Of a stretch of 64,000 nucleotides of DNA, positions 25,982 through 35,367 are shown in pieces. Every line of letters begins with the position of its first letter. The stretch's first letter is position 1. Below the pieces are notes generated by a model. It did no database searches. It saw only the letters and a list, made by a program, of their open reading frames with translations, and was not told the DNA's origin. Source of the stretch: Granulosicoccus sp964435305 (GTDB lineage: Bacteria; Pseudomonadota; Gammaproteobacteria; Granulosicoccales; Granulosicoccaceae); contig CAYSZH010000005.1 of the NCBI GenBank assembly GCA_964435305.1, forward strand, positions 1 to 64,000, read 5' to 3'. A program made the position numbers and the translations under genes.

Positions 25982-26044
25982 TATCCAGTATCAAAGGTAT
26001 TAAGCCTGTCGCCCAACTTCTGAATCGTGAATGCTGTGAGACAA

Positions 26045-26677
26045 TCAGTTTTGCATGCCTTGATGTGCGCTTTCCCAACTGTTGATCACACGGCAAAACA
26101 GCTCGGCCGTCATTTTTGTGTCGTATACGGCTGAGTGCGCCTCGTTTGTATCCCATTCGATTCCGGCTGCCGCTGCGGCTCTTGCCAGTACGGTTTGCCC
26201 GTACGCCAAGCCACACAGGCTCACTGTATCAAAACAGCTGAAGGGATGAAACGGATTGCGTTTTATGCCGGTGCGTTCAGCTGCCGCATGCACAAACTTC
26301 AAATCAAAAAAGGCATTATGCCCAACCAGAATGGCGCGTGTACAATCGGCGTCTTGAACAGCTTGCCGAATTGGGCCGAATATAAACTGTAGTGCTTCAC
26401 GTTCGGCCCTTGCAGCGCGTAACGGGTTATCAGGGTCAATTCCATTGATTTCCATTGATCGGGGTTCGAGGTTAGCGCCCTCAAACGGTGTTACGTGCGT
26501 ACTAAAACTGTCAGTGCAATGCAGCATGCCCTTGTCGTCAAAATCCACCAGCACGGCGGCAATTTCCAGCAAGGCATCTGTTTTTTCGTTGAATCCTCCG
26601 GTTTCGACATCGACAACAACAGGTAAATAACCCCTGAAGCGCTCGTTCATTGGGACTGACTGACCGGGCTGATACAT
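26045..26677 (-). CDS. rnt: Ribonuclease T
   Basis: 210 residues from ATG 26677, giving 12 residues before RFRGYLPVVVDVETGG, similar to E. coli RNase T; the frame is open up to ATG 26773, and ATG 26650 is also possible. DEDDh exonuclease motifs: the Asp and Glu of VVVDVETGG, Asp in GHNAFFDLKF, and His/Asp in HSAVYDT. It trims 3' ends of tRNA and other stable RNAs. The length and the FDTVSLCGLAYGQTVLARA region agree with the family. Confidence 0.92.
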   Translation of the reverse strand: MYQPGQSVPMNERFRGYLPVVVDVETGGFNEKTDALLEIAAVLVDFDDKGMLHCTDSFSTHVTPFEGANLEPRSMEINGIDPDNPLRAARAEREALQFIFGPIRQAVQDADCTRAILVGHNAFFDLKFVHAAAERTGIKRNPFHPFSCFDTVSLCGLAYGQTVLARAAAAAGIEWDTNEAHSAVYDTKMTAELFCRVINSWESAHQGMQN

Positions 26678-26816
26678 AAGATAGGTGTCTGAGTAAATGT
26701 TGCGAAAGCGTGAATCATACACGCCGCGATCTTTGTTACCATCGTTGCTCGATAAGTCTTGTACCGATGCCAACGTGGCAGCACTGCTAAAGCACTATTT
26801 TAACATCGCATTTTTA

Positions 26817-27344
26817 ATGGCAAAGCCTCAAGACTTACCCTCTGGTGAGCGGCAGATGCAGCTTGGTCTTGCGCTCAGTTTGTGCACCTACGTTTTAGCG
26901 CTGATCACCTTCACAAGCTTCGGGCAGGCGCTACTGCATGCCGTTATCGATTTGGGTTGTACGGGCGTTTTGTTGTACGCAGCATTAGTGCTTAATGACA
27001 AACGGCCCCGCTTTGAGCAGGCGTTTGGGGGCTTGTGCGGCGCCAGTGCCATATTGAATATGGCGGCCATCCCGCTGCTGCTGACCACACTGCCGGTTAT
27101 CGAGGGGCAAACCAGCACTTTTGCACAGTTTTGCCAGATTTTACTGCTAGTGTGGAGTTTGTCTCTGGGTGCGCATATTTTGCGCCACACATTCGAAATC
27201 CGTATGGTTGCGAGTATTTTTATCGCATTTTTGTACTATCTATTTATAACAAGCGTTTTATCAGCCGTGATTCCGGTTGAAACCGCAGTCGATCAAATGT
27301 CGTCTTATCAAGGTTTTATGACAGAATGGTTGCGCAAAGCGTGA
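26817..27344 (+). CDS. Multi-pass membrane protein of unknown function
   Basis: 175 residues from ATG 26817 (MAKPQDLPSGE), a start that leaves room for a promoter between it and rnt; the open frame begins at 26697. Five hydrophobic stretches suggest an inner-membrane protein: LALSLCTYVLALITF, LGCTGVLLYAALVL, ASAILNMAAIPLLL, FCQILLLVWSLSLG and FIAFLYYLFITSVL. The pattern is reminiscent of Yip1-like proteins, but no named family is recognised with certainty. It is divergent from rnt. Confidence 0.6.
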   Translation: MAKPQDLPSGERQMQLGLALSLCTYVLALITFTSFGQALLHAVIDLGCTGVLLYAALVLNDKRPRFEQAFGGLCGASAILNMAAIPLLLTTLPVIEGQTSTFAQFCQILLLVWSLSLGAHILRHTFEIRMVASIFIAFLYYLFITSVLSAVIPVETAVDQMSSYQGFMTEWLRKA

Positions 27345-27395
27345 GAATGATATGATCGACGGTAGATCAGCGCCATACAGTTTAAGGCTTGGCCA

Positions 27396-28901
27396 ATGGA
27401 CGTACCTGTCTCAGCACAAAAATCGGAGCTTCCCAGCGCAGGCAACACAAAACGCGCGGCTGCGCAGTCGTCGGTGCCTGCCTTGAAAAATACCGCGACC
27501 CCACACTCAGCCGTTACACCTGCGACCAAGTCTGATACTGATGGCGCAAAGAAAGGCGGTGAAAACACGCCCGCTGATGCCAAGCCTGCAACGTTAAAGC
27601 AGCTTGATATAACCGTACCCGACGAAATTGGCCGCTATACCATTGGCTGTAAAATTGGTTCTGGCACCTGTGGTGTTGTGCATATCGCCCTGGATAACGT
27701 TTTACGACGCGAGGTTGCCGTCAAGTTGTCCCCAATTGGCGAGGCGCACGTGTCTACCGGCAAAGTGCCGGGTGCGCAACGGGCATACCAAACTGAAATT
27801 GTTGCCGCTGGCAGACTAAGCCACCAAAATATTGTCACGGTCTACGACGCGGGTCAGTTTGAAGAACTCAACTACCTGGTAATGGAATCGGTAGAGGGCG
27901 ATTCGCTCAAAAAGTACGGCAAAGGCCAAACACTCCTGCCAGTACATAAGTCGCTCTGTATTATTGTCGAGTGTTGTAAAGCGCTGGATTACTCGCACGC
28001 TCAGGGTATTCTGCATCGAGACATAAAGCCTGCCAATATCATGCTGGCATTTGATGGTGCCGTTAAAATTCTGGATTTTGGAATTGCCGTTGGGCTACAT
28101 GGCGAAGCGGGATTAAGTAAACAAGGCCCAACACTGGGTACACCAAACTACATGTCTCCCGAACAAATTCTCGGTCGTGATCTTACACCTGCCAGCGATT
28201 TCTATTCGCTTGCAACCGTGTTATTCGAACTACTGACTAATCGCCAGCTATTCAAAGCACGTAAAGTTAAAGATCTTTTTCGCACTGTGGTGCACCAGGA
28301 AGCACCAAAGCTGCATGAATTAAAACCTGAACTTCCCGTTGAATTGTCTGCTGTATTGACTCGTGCCTTGGCTAAAAACCCAACAGAGCGATTCCAAACA
28401 GGTCAGGAAATGGCCGATGCCTTAGCGCCCTTTGTTGAGCGCTTTCGTATCATTGAAGAGCGGCCACCGGCGCAGCAGAAGTTTATTAGAGAGTTGCAGC
28501 ATCAAGCGTTTTTCAAAACGTTTTCCGATGTCGAAATCGCACGGCTATTAGAGCTGGTTAAAGTGCGTACTTTTTCACAAGGCGATACCATAATCGAAGA
28601 AGGTAATGTCGCAAGACGCTTATTCATCGTGACTCAGGGTGTCGTCAAAGTCACCGAAAAATTCGATATCATTCGAATATGCGGCTCGGGTGAGTGTATT
28701 GGTGAATTGGGCTTTATACACGGCGCACCCGAAACAAAACTGATGCTGGCGCTTACCGATGTCAATGTGCTTGAAGTGTCTGCCGATTTACTGAGCGAGC
28801 TGCCACCTAAGGTCCATCTGCACTACTACCGCGTTATTTCCGATATTTTGGTTGAGCGCCTGGCAAGCGAAGGCTCATCTCCAATCGATCTGAACTTGTA
28901 A
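27396..28901 (+). CDS. Serine/threonine protein kinase with C-terminal cyclic-nucleotide-binding-like domain
   Basis: 501 residues. A Pro/Ala/Lys-rich, disordered N-terminus (1-70) precedes a Hanks-type kinase domain (about 80-350) with glycine loop GCKIGSGTCGVV, Lys110 in VAVK, HRD at 207-209, Asn214 and DFG at 227-229, so the kinase should be active. A cNMP-binding-fold domain follows (about 375-495: SQGDTIIEEGNVARRLFIVTQGVVKV). The phosphate-binding cassette is changed (GELGFIHGAPETK): the usual Arg is absent, so classical cAMP/cGMP binding is doubtful. There is no membrane segment. The next gene, a metallopeptidase-like protein, begins about 50 bp later. Confidence 0.9.
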   Translation: MDVPVSAQKSELPSAGNTKRAAAQSSVPALKNTATPHSAVTPATKSDTDGAKKGGENTPADAKPATLKQLDITVPDEIGRYTIGCKIGSGTCGVVHIALDNVLRREVAVKLSPIGEAHVSTGKVPGAQRAYQTEIVAAGRLSHQNIVTVYDAGQFEELNYLVMESVEGDSLKKYGKGQTLLPVHKSLCIIVECCKALDYSHAQGILHRDIKPANIMLAFDGAVKILDFGIAVGLHGEAGLSKQGPTLGTPNYMSPEQILGRDLTPASDFYSLATVLFELLTNRQLFKARKVKDLFRTVVHQEAPKLHELKPELPVELSAVLTRALAKNPTERFQTGQEMADALAPFVERFRIIEERPPAQQKFIRELQHQAFFKTFSDVEIARLLELVKVRTFSQGDTIIEEGNVARRLFIVTQGVVKVTEKFDIIRICGSGECIGELGFIHGAPETKLMLALTDVNVLEVSADLLSELPPKVHLHYYRVISDILVERLASEGSSPIDLNL

Positions 28902-28954
28902 GTTTATTGTTTGCTTGCAGTTTAAGATTGATTCATCCGAGGTGTCGTTTAGCG

Positions 28955-29725
28955 ATGCAACCGTTTTCTTCCGCTATGACATGGCTCAACATTTTTAAAA
29001 ATTTTAAATGGTTATTCATCGCGATGCTGTTTTGCCATTGCGTGCCGAGCATTGCGTGGGCTGACGAGAATCAAGATTTTGTCGAAGCCAATATTCTGGG
29101 TATTTTTTATCATGAATTAGGTCATGCACTCATTGATATTGAAGGCATACGCATTTTTGGTCAGGAGGAAGATGCTGCTGACACGTTTTCAATTTATTTA
29201 ATTGATGCGCTATTTGAAGAAGGTGATGCTGAATCATTGGCGTATGACATAGCGATTGGTTTTTGGACCGAGGCGGAGCAACGCATTACAGAAGAAGACG
29301 AGCCAGCATGGTGGGGTGTGCATGGGCCTGATGAGCAACGCTTTTTTAATACTGTTTGTTTGTTCTACGGTGCAAACCCTGATCAGCGTGAGGAATTTGC
29401 AAGTGTTATGGAGTTGCCGGATGAACGTGCGCAACACTGTGCCGAGGAATATGAACAGGTTTATGATAGCTGGGGCTCAGTGTTCGAAGAGCTTGTGCAA
29501 AGAGGCCCAGGTGACACTCTAAAACTATCGGGTGACCAAAAGCTGCTTACTTATGACGTTCTAGAAGCTGAAGTCAAAGATTTCAATGAAATGATCAGTC
29601 TGAGCGAGCCGTTGATGATTATTGTTCGTGAATGTAATGAAGCCAATGCGTTTTACGACCCAGGTAAAACGCAGATTATTATGTGTTCTGAATTTGAGAA
29701 TTATTTGTACGATCTGACTGAATGA
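28955..29725 (+). CDS. DUF4344-type putative metallopeptidase, secreted
   Basis: 256 residues from ATG 28955 (a TTG at 28907 and an ATG at 28976 are alternatives). A hydrophobic signal (WLFIAMLFCHCVPSIAWA) is followed by the zinc motif HELGH in GIFYHELGHALIDIEG. EEDAADTFSIYLIDALF, WWGVHGPDEQRFFNTVCLFYG and the Asp/Glu-rich remainder match the DUF4344 family. It is probably a periplasmic zinc protein; proteolysis is predicted for the family but its target is unknown. It lies just downstream of the kinase gene and may be cotranscribed. Confidence 0.82.
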   Translation: MQPFSSAMTWLNIFKNFKWLFIAMLFCHCVPSIAWADENQDFVEANILGIFYHELGHALIDIEGIRIFGQEEDAADTFSIYLIDALFEEGDAESLAYDIAIGFWTEAEQRITEEDEPAWWGVHGPDEQRFFNTVCLFYGANPDQREEFASVMELPDERAQHCAEEYEQVYDSWGSVFEELVQRGPGDTLKLSGDQKLLTYDVLEAEVKDFNEMISLSEPLMIIVRECNEANAFYDPGKTQIIMCSEFENYLYDLTE

Positions 29726-29764
29726 GCAGGCTTTAAACGCTGTGAGAATAATTGTTGCCAGGAA

Positions 29765-30073
29765 ATGAACGTGGTTAGGCCAAAGAGTGGTTATAAGTCA
29801 ATAGTTTATGTTCTGCTTTCTGTTGTTTTGCCGATCGTGGTGATATCCCTGTATTGGGCGATAAATATGGGGATGCATCTTGGCTTAAGTGCGTTTTCAG
29901 ATTATGTCGCGCTAAGTGTATCTATTTTAATAGGTTCACTCATGCTCTCAAATTTGCCGTTGCGTAGTGTCAAATTTACTTTGCTAATTTCTTTATATAT
30001 CCTCATCGCTGGATTGTTGTTAGTGGTTTACAGTCTTTGGTTCGCCTGCCACTTATCCCACAGTTGTCATTAA
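29765..30073 (+). CDS. Small membrane protein, unknown function
   Basis: 102 residues with three hydrophobic segments (YVLLSVVLPIVVISLYWA, VALSVSILIGSLML, LLISLYILIAGLLLVVYSLW) and a short C-terminus with two Cys and two His residues. AGGA is close to the ATG (spacing 1 base), which is tight for a ribosome site. It sits 39 bp after the metallopeptidase gene on the same strand. No family is recognised. Confidence 0.5.
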   Translation: MNVVRPKSGYKSIVYVLLSVVLPIVVISLYWAINMGMHLGLSAFSDYVALSVSILIGSLMLSNLPLRSVKFTLLISLYILIAGLLLVVYSLWFACHLSHSCH

Positions 30074-30244
30074 GAACAACGAAAATAGGTAAGTCATGGT
30101 TTGGAGAAGCGTTGTAGCAATAACTGTTTGCTTCAATTTGCGCGGCAAAGCTGTTTAACTGGCAGCTCTTATGTGCTTGTTTCTCTTTTATAGTACAGTT
30201 TGGGCATTAAGTAATAAACCACAAATGTGCTATGAGATCATCTG

Positions 30245-30784
30245 ATGGAAATTAGCCCCGAAACCGATAAACCAACTGTCGGCGTTATTATTTGTGACCA
30301 CGGGAGTCGTAGAGCACAGTCTAACGACAGCTTAGAAAACGTGGTTAAGTGTTTTGCCGACAGGTTTTCAGGGGAATGCCAAATAGTGGAGCACGCTCAC
30401 ATGGAGTTAGCGATGCCTGACATTGCTACAGCTTATGCAGCTTGTGTAAATCAAGGTGCAGAGCATATCGTCGTATTGCCGCTGTTCCTGGCTAAGGGGA
30501 AACATTGGGTGCGCGATATACCCAGCCTTACAAGTCAGGCGGCAGCTGAATTTGCAAATACCACCTACCAAATCGCAGAGCCCTTGGGCGTCGACGACTT
30601 AATATTAGATTTGCTCAAGAAGCGATTGGATGCAGACGATCAGCCTGTTTTGGCTAGCGGTGAAACCGACCCCAGATTAAAAGATTCGCCTGCCACCGAG
30701 AGAAGAGCGCAGTGCAATGCATGCCCATTCGAATTGGATAAAGAAACGGGCACCGCTACCATAAAGCCTGGTATTACCTTGTAA
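30245..30784 (+). CDS. CbiX/SirB-like protein with C-terminal Cys pair
   Basis: 179 residues. The N-terminal 125 residues have the class II chelatase fold signature: ICDHGSR with His19, VEHAHMELAMPDI, and VVLPLFLAKGKHWVRDIP with His87, which are the metal-binding positions of the small CbiX/SirB chelatases. This suggests metal insertion into a tetrapyrrole such as sirohydrochlorin, but no tetrapyrrole genes are near. The C-terminal 50 residues are extra and include RRAQCNACPFEL (Cys157, Cys160), a possible metal or redox site. It is convergent with galE. Confidence 0.72.
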   Translation: MEISPETDKPTVGVIICDHGSRRAQSNDSLENVVKCFADRFSGECQIVEHAHMELAMPDIATAYAACVNQGAEHIVVLPLFLAKGKHWVRDIPSLTSQAAAEFANTTYQIAEPLGVDDLILDLLKKRLDADDQPVLASGETDPRLKDSPATERRAQCNACPFELDKETGTATIKPGITL

Positions 30785-30821
30785 AGGCGACTGAAACTAA
30801 AAAGTAGATATCAGGAGCGCG

Positions 30822-31829
30822 TTATTTCTGATTGTGCTGGCGTTTTATCAAGGTGCGTTCCCATTCCAGCGATGTCTCAACAATAGTATCCAGGTTATCA
30901 AACTGAGGCTTCCAGTCGAGCGTGCTATGGATTTTATCCACCGCAGCAATCAGCGATGGTGGGTCGCCAGCTCGGCGAGGCTTTTCGATTACTTTGATAG
31001 GTGTGCCATGCACCCGATTAACGGCATCGATGACTTCACGCACGCTAAAGCCGTGACCGTAGCCACAATTCATTAGTGTGGAGTCACCGCCTTTGCGTAA
31101 ATAGTCCAAGGCTGACAGGTGAGCGCTAGCAAGGTCGGTAACGTGGATATAGTCGCGTACACCTGTGCCATCGTCAGTTGGGTAGTCGGTGCCGAAGACA
31201 TACAGTTGTTCTCGTTTTCCCAGTGCCACTTCGGCGGCGACTTTTATCAGCAAGGTGGCCTCTTTTGTTGACTGCCCAATGCGGCCATCGGGGTCAGAGC
31301 CTGCCACATTGAAGTAACGCAAAATCACATGCTTTAATTTACTGGCCTGGCTAAGATCTTTGAGCATCGCCTCGGACATCAGTTTAGACATGCCATAGGC
31401 ATTGATTGGCGCTGTGGGTAATTTCTCGTCACAGGGCTTGTCGCTATTCTCAGGAATACCGTAGGTGGCGGCGGTCGATGAGAAAATGAAATTCTCTATA
31501 TTGTTGTCCTGGCAGGCCTGCAGAAGGTTGCGTGTGCTGCAGGTGTTGTTGGCATAGTACTTAAGTGGGTTTTCAACGCTTTCAGGCACAATGGTGTGTG
31601 CGGCAAAATGAATGACAGTATCGATCTTATGTTGTTGAATGAGCTTGCCGACAAGCTCCATATCGCCTGTTTTTCCTACAACCAGTTCGCCCGATAAAAC
31701 AGCGTCTTCGTTGCCTGTCGATAAATCATCCAATATGACAACATTTTCGTTACGCTCGCCTAGTAATTTGACAACGTGGCTACCGATGTAGCCTGCGCCG
31801 CCTGTAACCAATATAGACTTTTGGCTCAT
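30822..31829 (-). CDS. galE: UDP-glucose 4-epimerase
   Basis: 335 residues, an extended short-chain dehydrogenase/reductase. NAD binding is shown by TGGAGYIGSHVV, the catalytic pair by YGMSKL and the preceding Ser in SSTAATYG, and GTGVRDYIHVTDLA is the classic GalE motif. It interconverts UDP-glucose and UDP-galactose for surface sugars. It lies 33 bp downstream of the terC-like gene on the same strand and may be cotranscribed with it. The polysaccharide genes are about 10 kb away. Confidence 0.93.
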   Translation of the reverse strand: MSQKSILVTGGAGYIGSHVVKLLGERNENVVILDDLSTGNEDAVLSGELVVGKTGDMELVGKLIQQHKIDTVIHFAAHTIVPESVENPLKYYANNTCSTRNLLQACQDNNIENFIFSSTAATYGIPENSDKPCDEKLPTAPINAYGMSKLMSEAMLKDLSQASKLKHVILRYFNVAGSDPDGRIGQSTKEATLLIKVAAEVALGKREQLYVFGTDYPTDDGTGVRDYIHVTDLASAHLSALDYLRKGGDSTLMNCGYGHGFSVREVIDAVNRVHGTPIKVIEKPRRAGDPPSLIAAVDKIHSTLDWKPQFDNLDTIVETSLEWERTLIKRQHNQK

Positions 31830-31862
31830 AGTGGCTGAATCAATCCAATAGTTAAAGTTGAG

Positions 31863-32666
31863 TTAAACAAGATCTATATCATCAGGGTTGATGTTTTTCT
31901 GTAGCTTTAATGCGCGTGATTGTCGTTTGCGCAAACTGATATTCAGAAATTCAACACCCAAAGAAAATGCCATGGCAAAGTAAATGTAGCCTTTTGGCAC
32001 ATGTACATCAAAACCTTCTGCTATTAGTGTCATCCCAACCAATATTAGAAAGGACAAAGCCAGCATTTTAATAGTGGGGTTATTATCGACAAAGTCGGAT
32101 ATGGATTTGGACGCAAACAGCATGACACCTACAGCCACAACGATTGCGATGACCATGATCGATATTTGATCAACCAGCCCAACAGCCGTTATCACAGAGT
32201 CGAGCGAGAATACCACATCCAGTATAGCGATCTGTACCAACACTGCGGCATAGGCTGCGTGTGCCGTGCTGCTGGTATGCTCCTCTTCTATTTCAAGGCT
32301 TGAATGTATCTCGCGTGTCGATTTGGTTAATAAAAACAAGCCACCAATAATTAAAATAAAATCGCGCCCAGACAGGTCATGACCGAAAATGCTTAACCAG
32401 GTATTTTCCAGCCGCATTACCCAGGTTATCGAAAACAGTAAGGCCAGCCGCGTGATCATGGCCAGCGCCAGCCCAATGACCCTGGCGCGATCGCGCTGAT
32501 GCTCCGGAAGGCGACCCACAAGAATCGATATAAAAATGATATTGTCGATGCCGAGCACTATTTCCAGTGCTGTTAGCGTTGCCAGTGCGACCCACGCTTC
32601 AGGGCTTGCGAACCATTCCAGCACGGTCGAATCCTCACTCAGTATATGCTCGAAGAAGTGTAACAT
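31863..32666 (-). CDS. TerC family integral membrane protein
   Basis: 267 residues from ATG 32666; a TTG four codons upstream is less likely. The TerC/YgdQ pattern is clear: EIVLGIDNIIFISILVGRLPEHQRDRARVIGLALAM near the start, and ILDVVFSLDSVITAVGLVDQ in the middle, with the Asp residues in membrane segments that are typical of the family, and seven or so hydrophobic helices. Members are linked to metal-ion (Mn2+) export or to tellurite-type envelope stress. Direct evidence for either here is lacking. Confidence 0.9.
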   Translation of the reverse strand: MLHFFEHILSEDSTVLEWFASPEAWVALATLTALEIVLGIDNIIFISILVGRLPEHQRDRARVIGLALAMITRLALLFSITWVMRLENTWLSIFGHDLSGRDFILIIGGLFLLTKSTREIHSSLEIEEEHTSSTAHAAYAAVLVQIAILDVVFSLDSVITAVGLVDQISIMVIAIVVAVGVMLFASKSISDFVDNNPTIKMLALSFLILVGMTLIAEGFDVHVPKGYIYFAMAFSLGVEFLNISLRKRQSRALKLQKNINPDDIDLV

Positions 32667-32703
32667 TGGACGCTGCAAACGAACGTCAAATTCAGGTTAA
32701 CGC

Positions 32704-35367
32704 ATGAAGCAGCAATGGTGTGAGGACGTCCAACAAGGTGCACTAGTTGTAACCGTAAATCAGCGTCTGTCGCGGCATCTCAATAAGCGCTACCAGCAGT
32801 TTCGAGACGGCAATGGTGATCAGTGGTGGGAAACGCCTGCCATTCTGCCGCTAAACGCATGGTTGAAAACCCTGCATGCAGCGCTGGTCAGTAACGGTTT
32901 TTCTGAACACACCTTGATGCCAAATTTGGTGCAGGCAAGATTATGGCGGCGCATCTTAATAGAAGATGAGCAGGCGCCTCACTTGTTGGATACTGAGCCT
33001 GCCGCTCAAAACGCCTTGAAGGCCTGGCGCACCGCGCAGGCGTATCGCTGCCAGTCAAGTGATGACGGGGTCGATCAAATCGCTTTTGGGCGTTGGGCGA
33101 AATCTTATAAAACCTACTGCCACAAGCACACGCTGATTGATGAAGCCACGCTCGCTGACCATATCATCTCCAAATTGGACGAATGCGCCGCCGCAAAGGA
33201 GGCTTCTCATCCGCTCGCTAATGCTTTGCCCGAAAAATTATTGCTTGGTGGGTTTTTAATTCCCACTGCGCAAATGCAAACACTGTTCGATAAGCTTGAA
33301 GCGCTGGGTGTCACGTTGCTTGCAATCCAGCCGCAAGGCAGTGCAAGCGTGCGCCGTCATGTGTATGCAGATGATAATGTGCTATTGCAATCGATCGCGG
33401 CTGCGGTGCAAGAGAAACTGGATGCTGGCTTAGAAAGCACCTTGGGTGTTGTTGTGCATGATTTGCAACAGCGCCGAGCGGATGTGTTGAGCTCATTCGA
33501 TAACGTTTTTTTTCCAGGGCTTAATCCAAGTCAAATAAAAGATATTGGTAGGCCTTATGACATTTCGGCAGGCTTGCCCTTATCTGAGCAGCCGGTGATA
33601 CGCACAGCGCTTCTGTTACTAAAACTTAAGTTGCGCGGCTTGAATTCGACCGAACTTTCTTCTCTCTTGATGTCGCCGTATTCTGCTGGCGGGGTGTCGG
33701 ATAAGCGCCAGCGCGAGGCCCTTGATCGCAAATGTCGCAACGACCGTGTTCATAAGGTGACCTTAAACAGCTTAATTTTGCTCCTGCCGAAAGACAATAG
33801 CCTGCGTAGGAGTCTGGAAAAAGTTAGCCGACAGCGTGTTCCGAGTTCAGCTGGAAGCGCGCTTTGGGCGGAGCACTTTTCAACGACGCTAAAAACCCTG
33901 CAATGGCCAGGCAAAGGTTTGGATAGCGAAGAATTTCAAACCGTTGAAGCCTGGCGCGCTGTTTTGGATGATCTGCAAGCACTCGACGATGGAGAAAAGG
34001 CAAATCACGCTGACGCATTTAAGCAGTTAAGGCGGTTGTGCATTGAACGTCCGTTTCAACTCGACACACCGGCTACACCAATACAGATTATGGGGCGGCT
34101 GGAAAGCCACGGCATCGAGTTTGATGAGTTATGGATCACTGGAATGGATGCTGAACAATGGCCACCCATTGCGCAACCAACATCGTTTTTGTCAGTACAG
34201 CAACAGATTGCCGCAGGCGTGCCGGATGCCTGTGCGCAAAGCCGCTTGGCTTTGGCTGAAAAAGAATTTGCCTTGTGGAGCACAAGCGTAGCTCAGCTGC
34301 ATGTCTGTCATGCACAGGCGCGAGATGGAATGCCGCTGTTGCCGGCATCAATTGTCGCAGACATAGAAGCGCAGCCAACGGCGGATGCTGCTCCATCCGG
34401 TTTACTAAACACCATAAGCCTTATTCGAGCGTCGGCCGGCACCAGCAGCATTGATGATGAAAACGGCCCTGCAATAGAGATGGGTTCGGAAGTGTTGGGT
34501 GGTGCAAGGCTTCTGGAGAATCAGGCTCGCTGCCCATTCAAAGCATTTGCTTTGCACCGATTAAATATCAAGCCCCTTGAAGAAACCGGAATAGGCTTGG
34601 ATGCGCGACAGCATGGCATCTTGTTGCACAAATCGCTTGAACTGTTTTGGAAGGATGTGAAAACCCAGGCGAAGCTTTTGGATATGGATGAGGAGAGCCT
34701 AACCGTAAAGCTTGAAACTGTTGTCGATGCGGCTTTAGATGATGCCAAAACGGAAACTAATTTACGGGGGTTGCAGCGCCGCTATTTATTGCGCCTGATA
34801 GGTGACTGGATAGAGAAGGTTGAGAAGCGACGGCCAGCATTTACTGTTATTGAATTTGAAGGCAATCGGCAGGTTGAAATTGCCGGTGTGAAGATCAAAT
34901 TGCAGGTTGACAGAGTTGACAGGCTCGACACCGGTGAAACCATCATGATCGATTACAAAACAGGGTTGAGCAGTACTGTTAAAAGTTGGTCTGATGAGCG
35001 TATTGCAAGTCCACAGCTACCGCTCTATGCCCATACAGATGAGCAAGTTAAGGGTGTGTGTTTTGCGCAGGTGTTCCCGAACAAACATCAGTTTATTGGT
35101 ATTACCGCCGAAAAGAATTTAATGAGCCGAGTGTCAACTGGCGAGAAAAACTTCCCGAATTGGGAGGCCTGGCGGACGCATTGGTCTGAAGCGCTCAACG
35201 CCATTGCAACAGAAGTTCAACAAGGTGTCGCCACAATCACTCCAGATAAAGAGGCTTGTCGATTCTGTGAGCTTGGTGGTTTGTGTCGTATAGAAAAAAC
35301 CGTATTGGAGGACAGCGATAGTATTCTGGCCGCAGACGAGTCTGAAACCCCGGTGGGTGCAGAATGA
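32704..35367 (+). CDS. AddB-like DNA repair nuclease with Fe-S cluster (TIGR03623-type)
   Basis: 887 residues. The C-terminal third is a RecB/AddB-type PD-(D/E)xK nuclease: HGILLHKSLELFW, the active-site IMIDYKTGLSS and the Cys set Cys610 (RCPFKAF), Cys852, Cys855 and Cys861 (ACRFCELGGLC), which in AddB hold a [4Fe-4S] cluster. The N-terminal part is helicase-like but without a working Walker A, as in AddB. Size and order match the 'probable DNA repair protein' family next to UvrD-like helicases in gammaproteobacteria. The stop overlaps the next start by 4 bp. It probably acts with the AddA-like partner in double-strand-end processing. Confidence 0.86.
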   Translation: MKQQWCEDVQQGALVVTVNQRLSRHLNKRYQQFRDGNGDQWWETPAILPLNAWLKTLHAALVSNGFSEHTLMPNLVQARLWRRILIEDEQAPHLLDTEPAAQNALKAWRTAQAYRCQSSDDGVDQIAFGRWAKSYKTYCHKHTLIDEATLADHIISKLDECAAAKEASHPLANALPEKLLLGGFLIPTAQMQTLFDKLEALGVTLLAIQPQGSASVRRHVYADDNVLLQSIAAAVQEKLDAGLESTLGVVVHDLQQRRADVLSSFDNVFFPGLNPSQIKDIGRPYDISAGLPLSEQPVIRTALLLLKLKLRGLNSTELSSLLMSPYSAGGVSDKRQREALDRKCRNDRVHKVTLNSLILLLPKDNSLRRSLEKVSRQRVPSSAGSALWAEHFSTTLKTLQWPGKGLDSEEFQTVEAWRAVLDDLQALDDGEKANHADAFKQLRRLCIERPFQLDTPATPIQIMGRLESHGIEFDELWITGMDAEQWPPIAQPTSFLSVQQQIAAGVPDACAQSRLALAEKEFALWSTSVAQLHVCHAQARDGMPLLPASIVADIEAQPTADAAPSGLLNTISLIRASAGTSSIDDENGPAIEMGSEVLGGARLLENQARCPFKAFALHRLNIKPLEETGIGLDARQHGILLHKSLELFWKDVKTQAKLLDMDEESLTVKLETVVDAALDDAKTETNLRGLQRRYLLRLIGDWIEKVEKRRPAFTVIEFEGNRQVEIAGVKIKLQVDRVDRLDTGETIMIDYKTGLSSTVKSWSDERIASPQLPLYAHTDEQVKGVCFAQVFPNKHQFIGITAEKNLMSRVSTGEKNFPNWEAWRTHWSEALNAIATEVQQGVATITPDKEACRFCELGGLCRIEKTVLEDSDSILAADESETPVGAE

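Noticed and set aside
26697..26816. N-terminal extension of the membrane protein from ATG 26697
   Set aside because: The 40 extra residues are charged and overlap the alternative upstream part of rnt; ATG 26817 puts the first helix at a normal position.
30100..30170. 20-codon ORF after the small membrane protein
   Set aside because: No ribosome-binding site, no signal or membrane pattern; consistent with chance.
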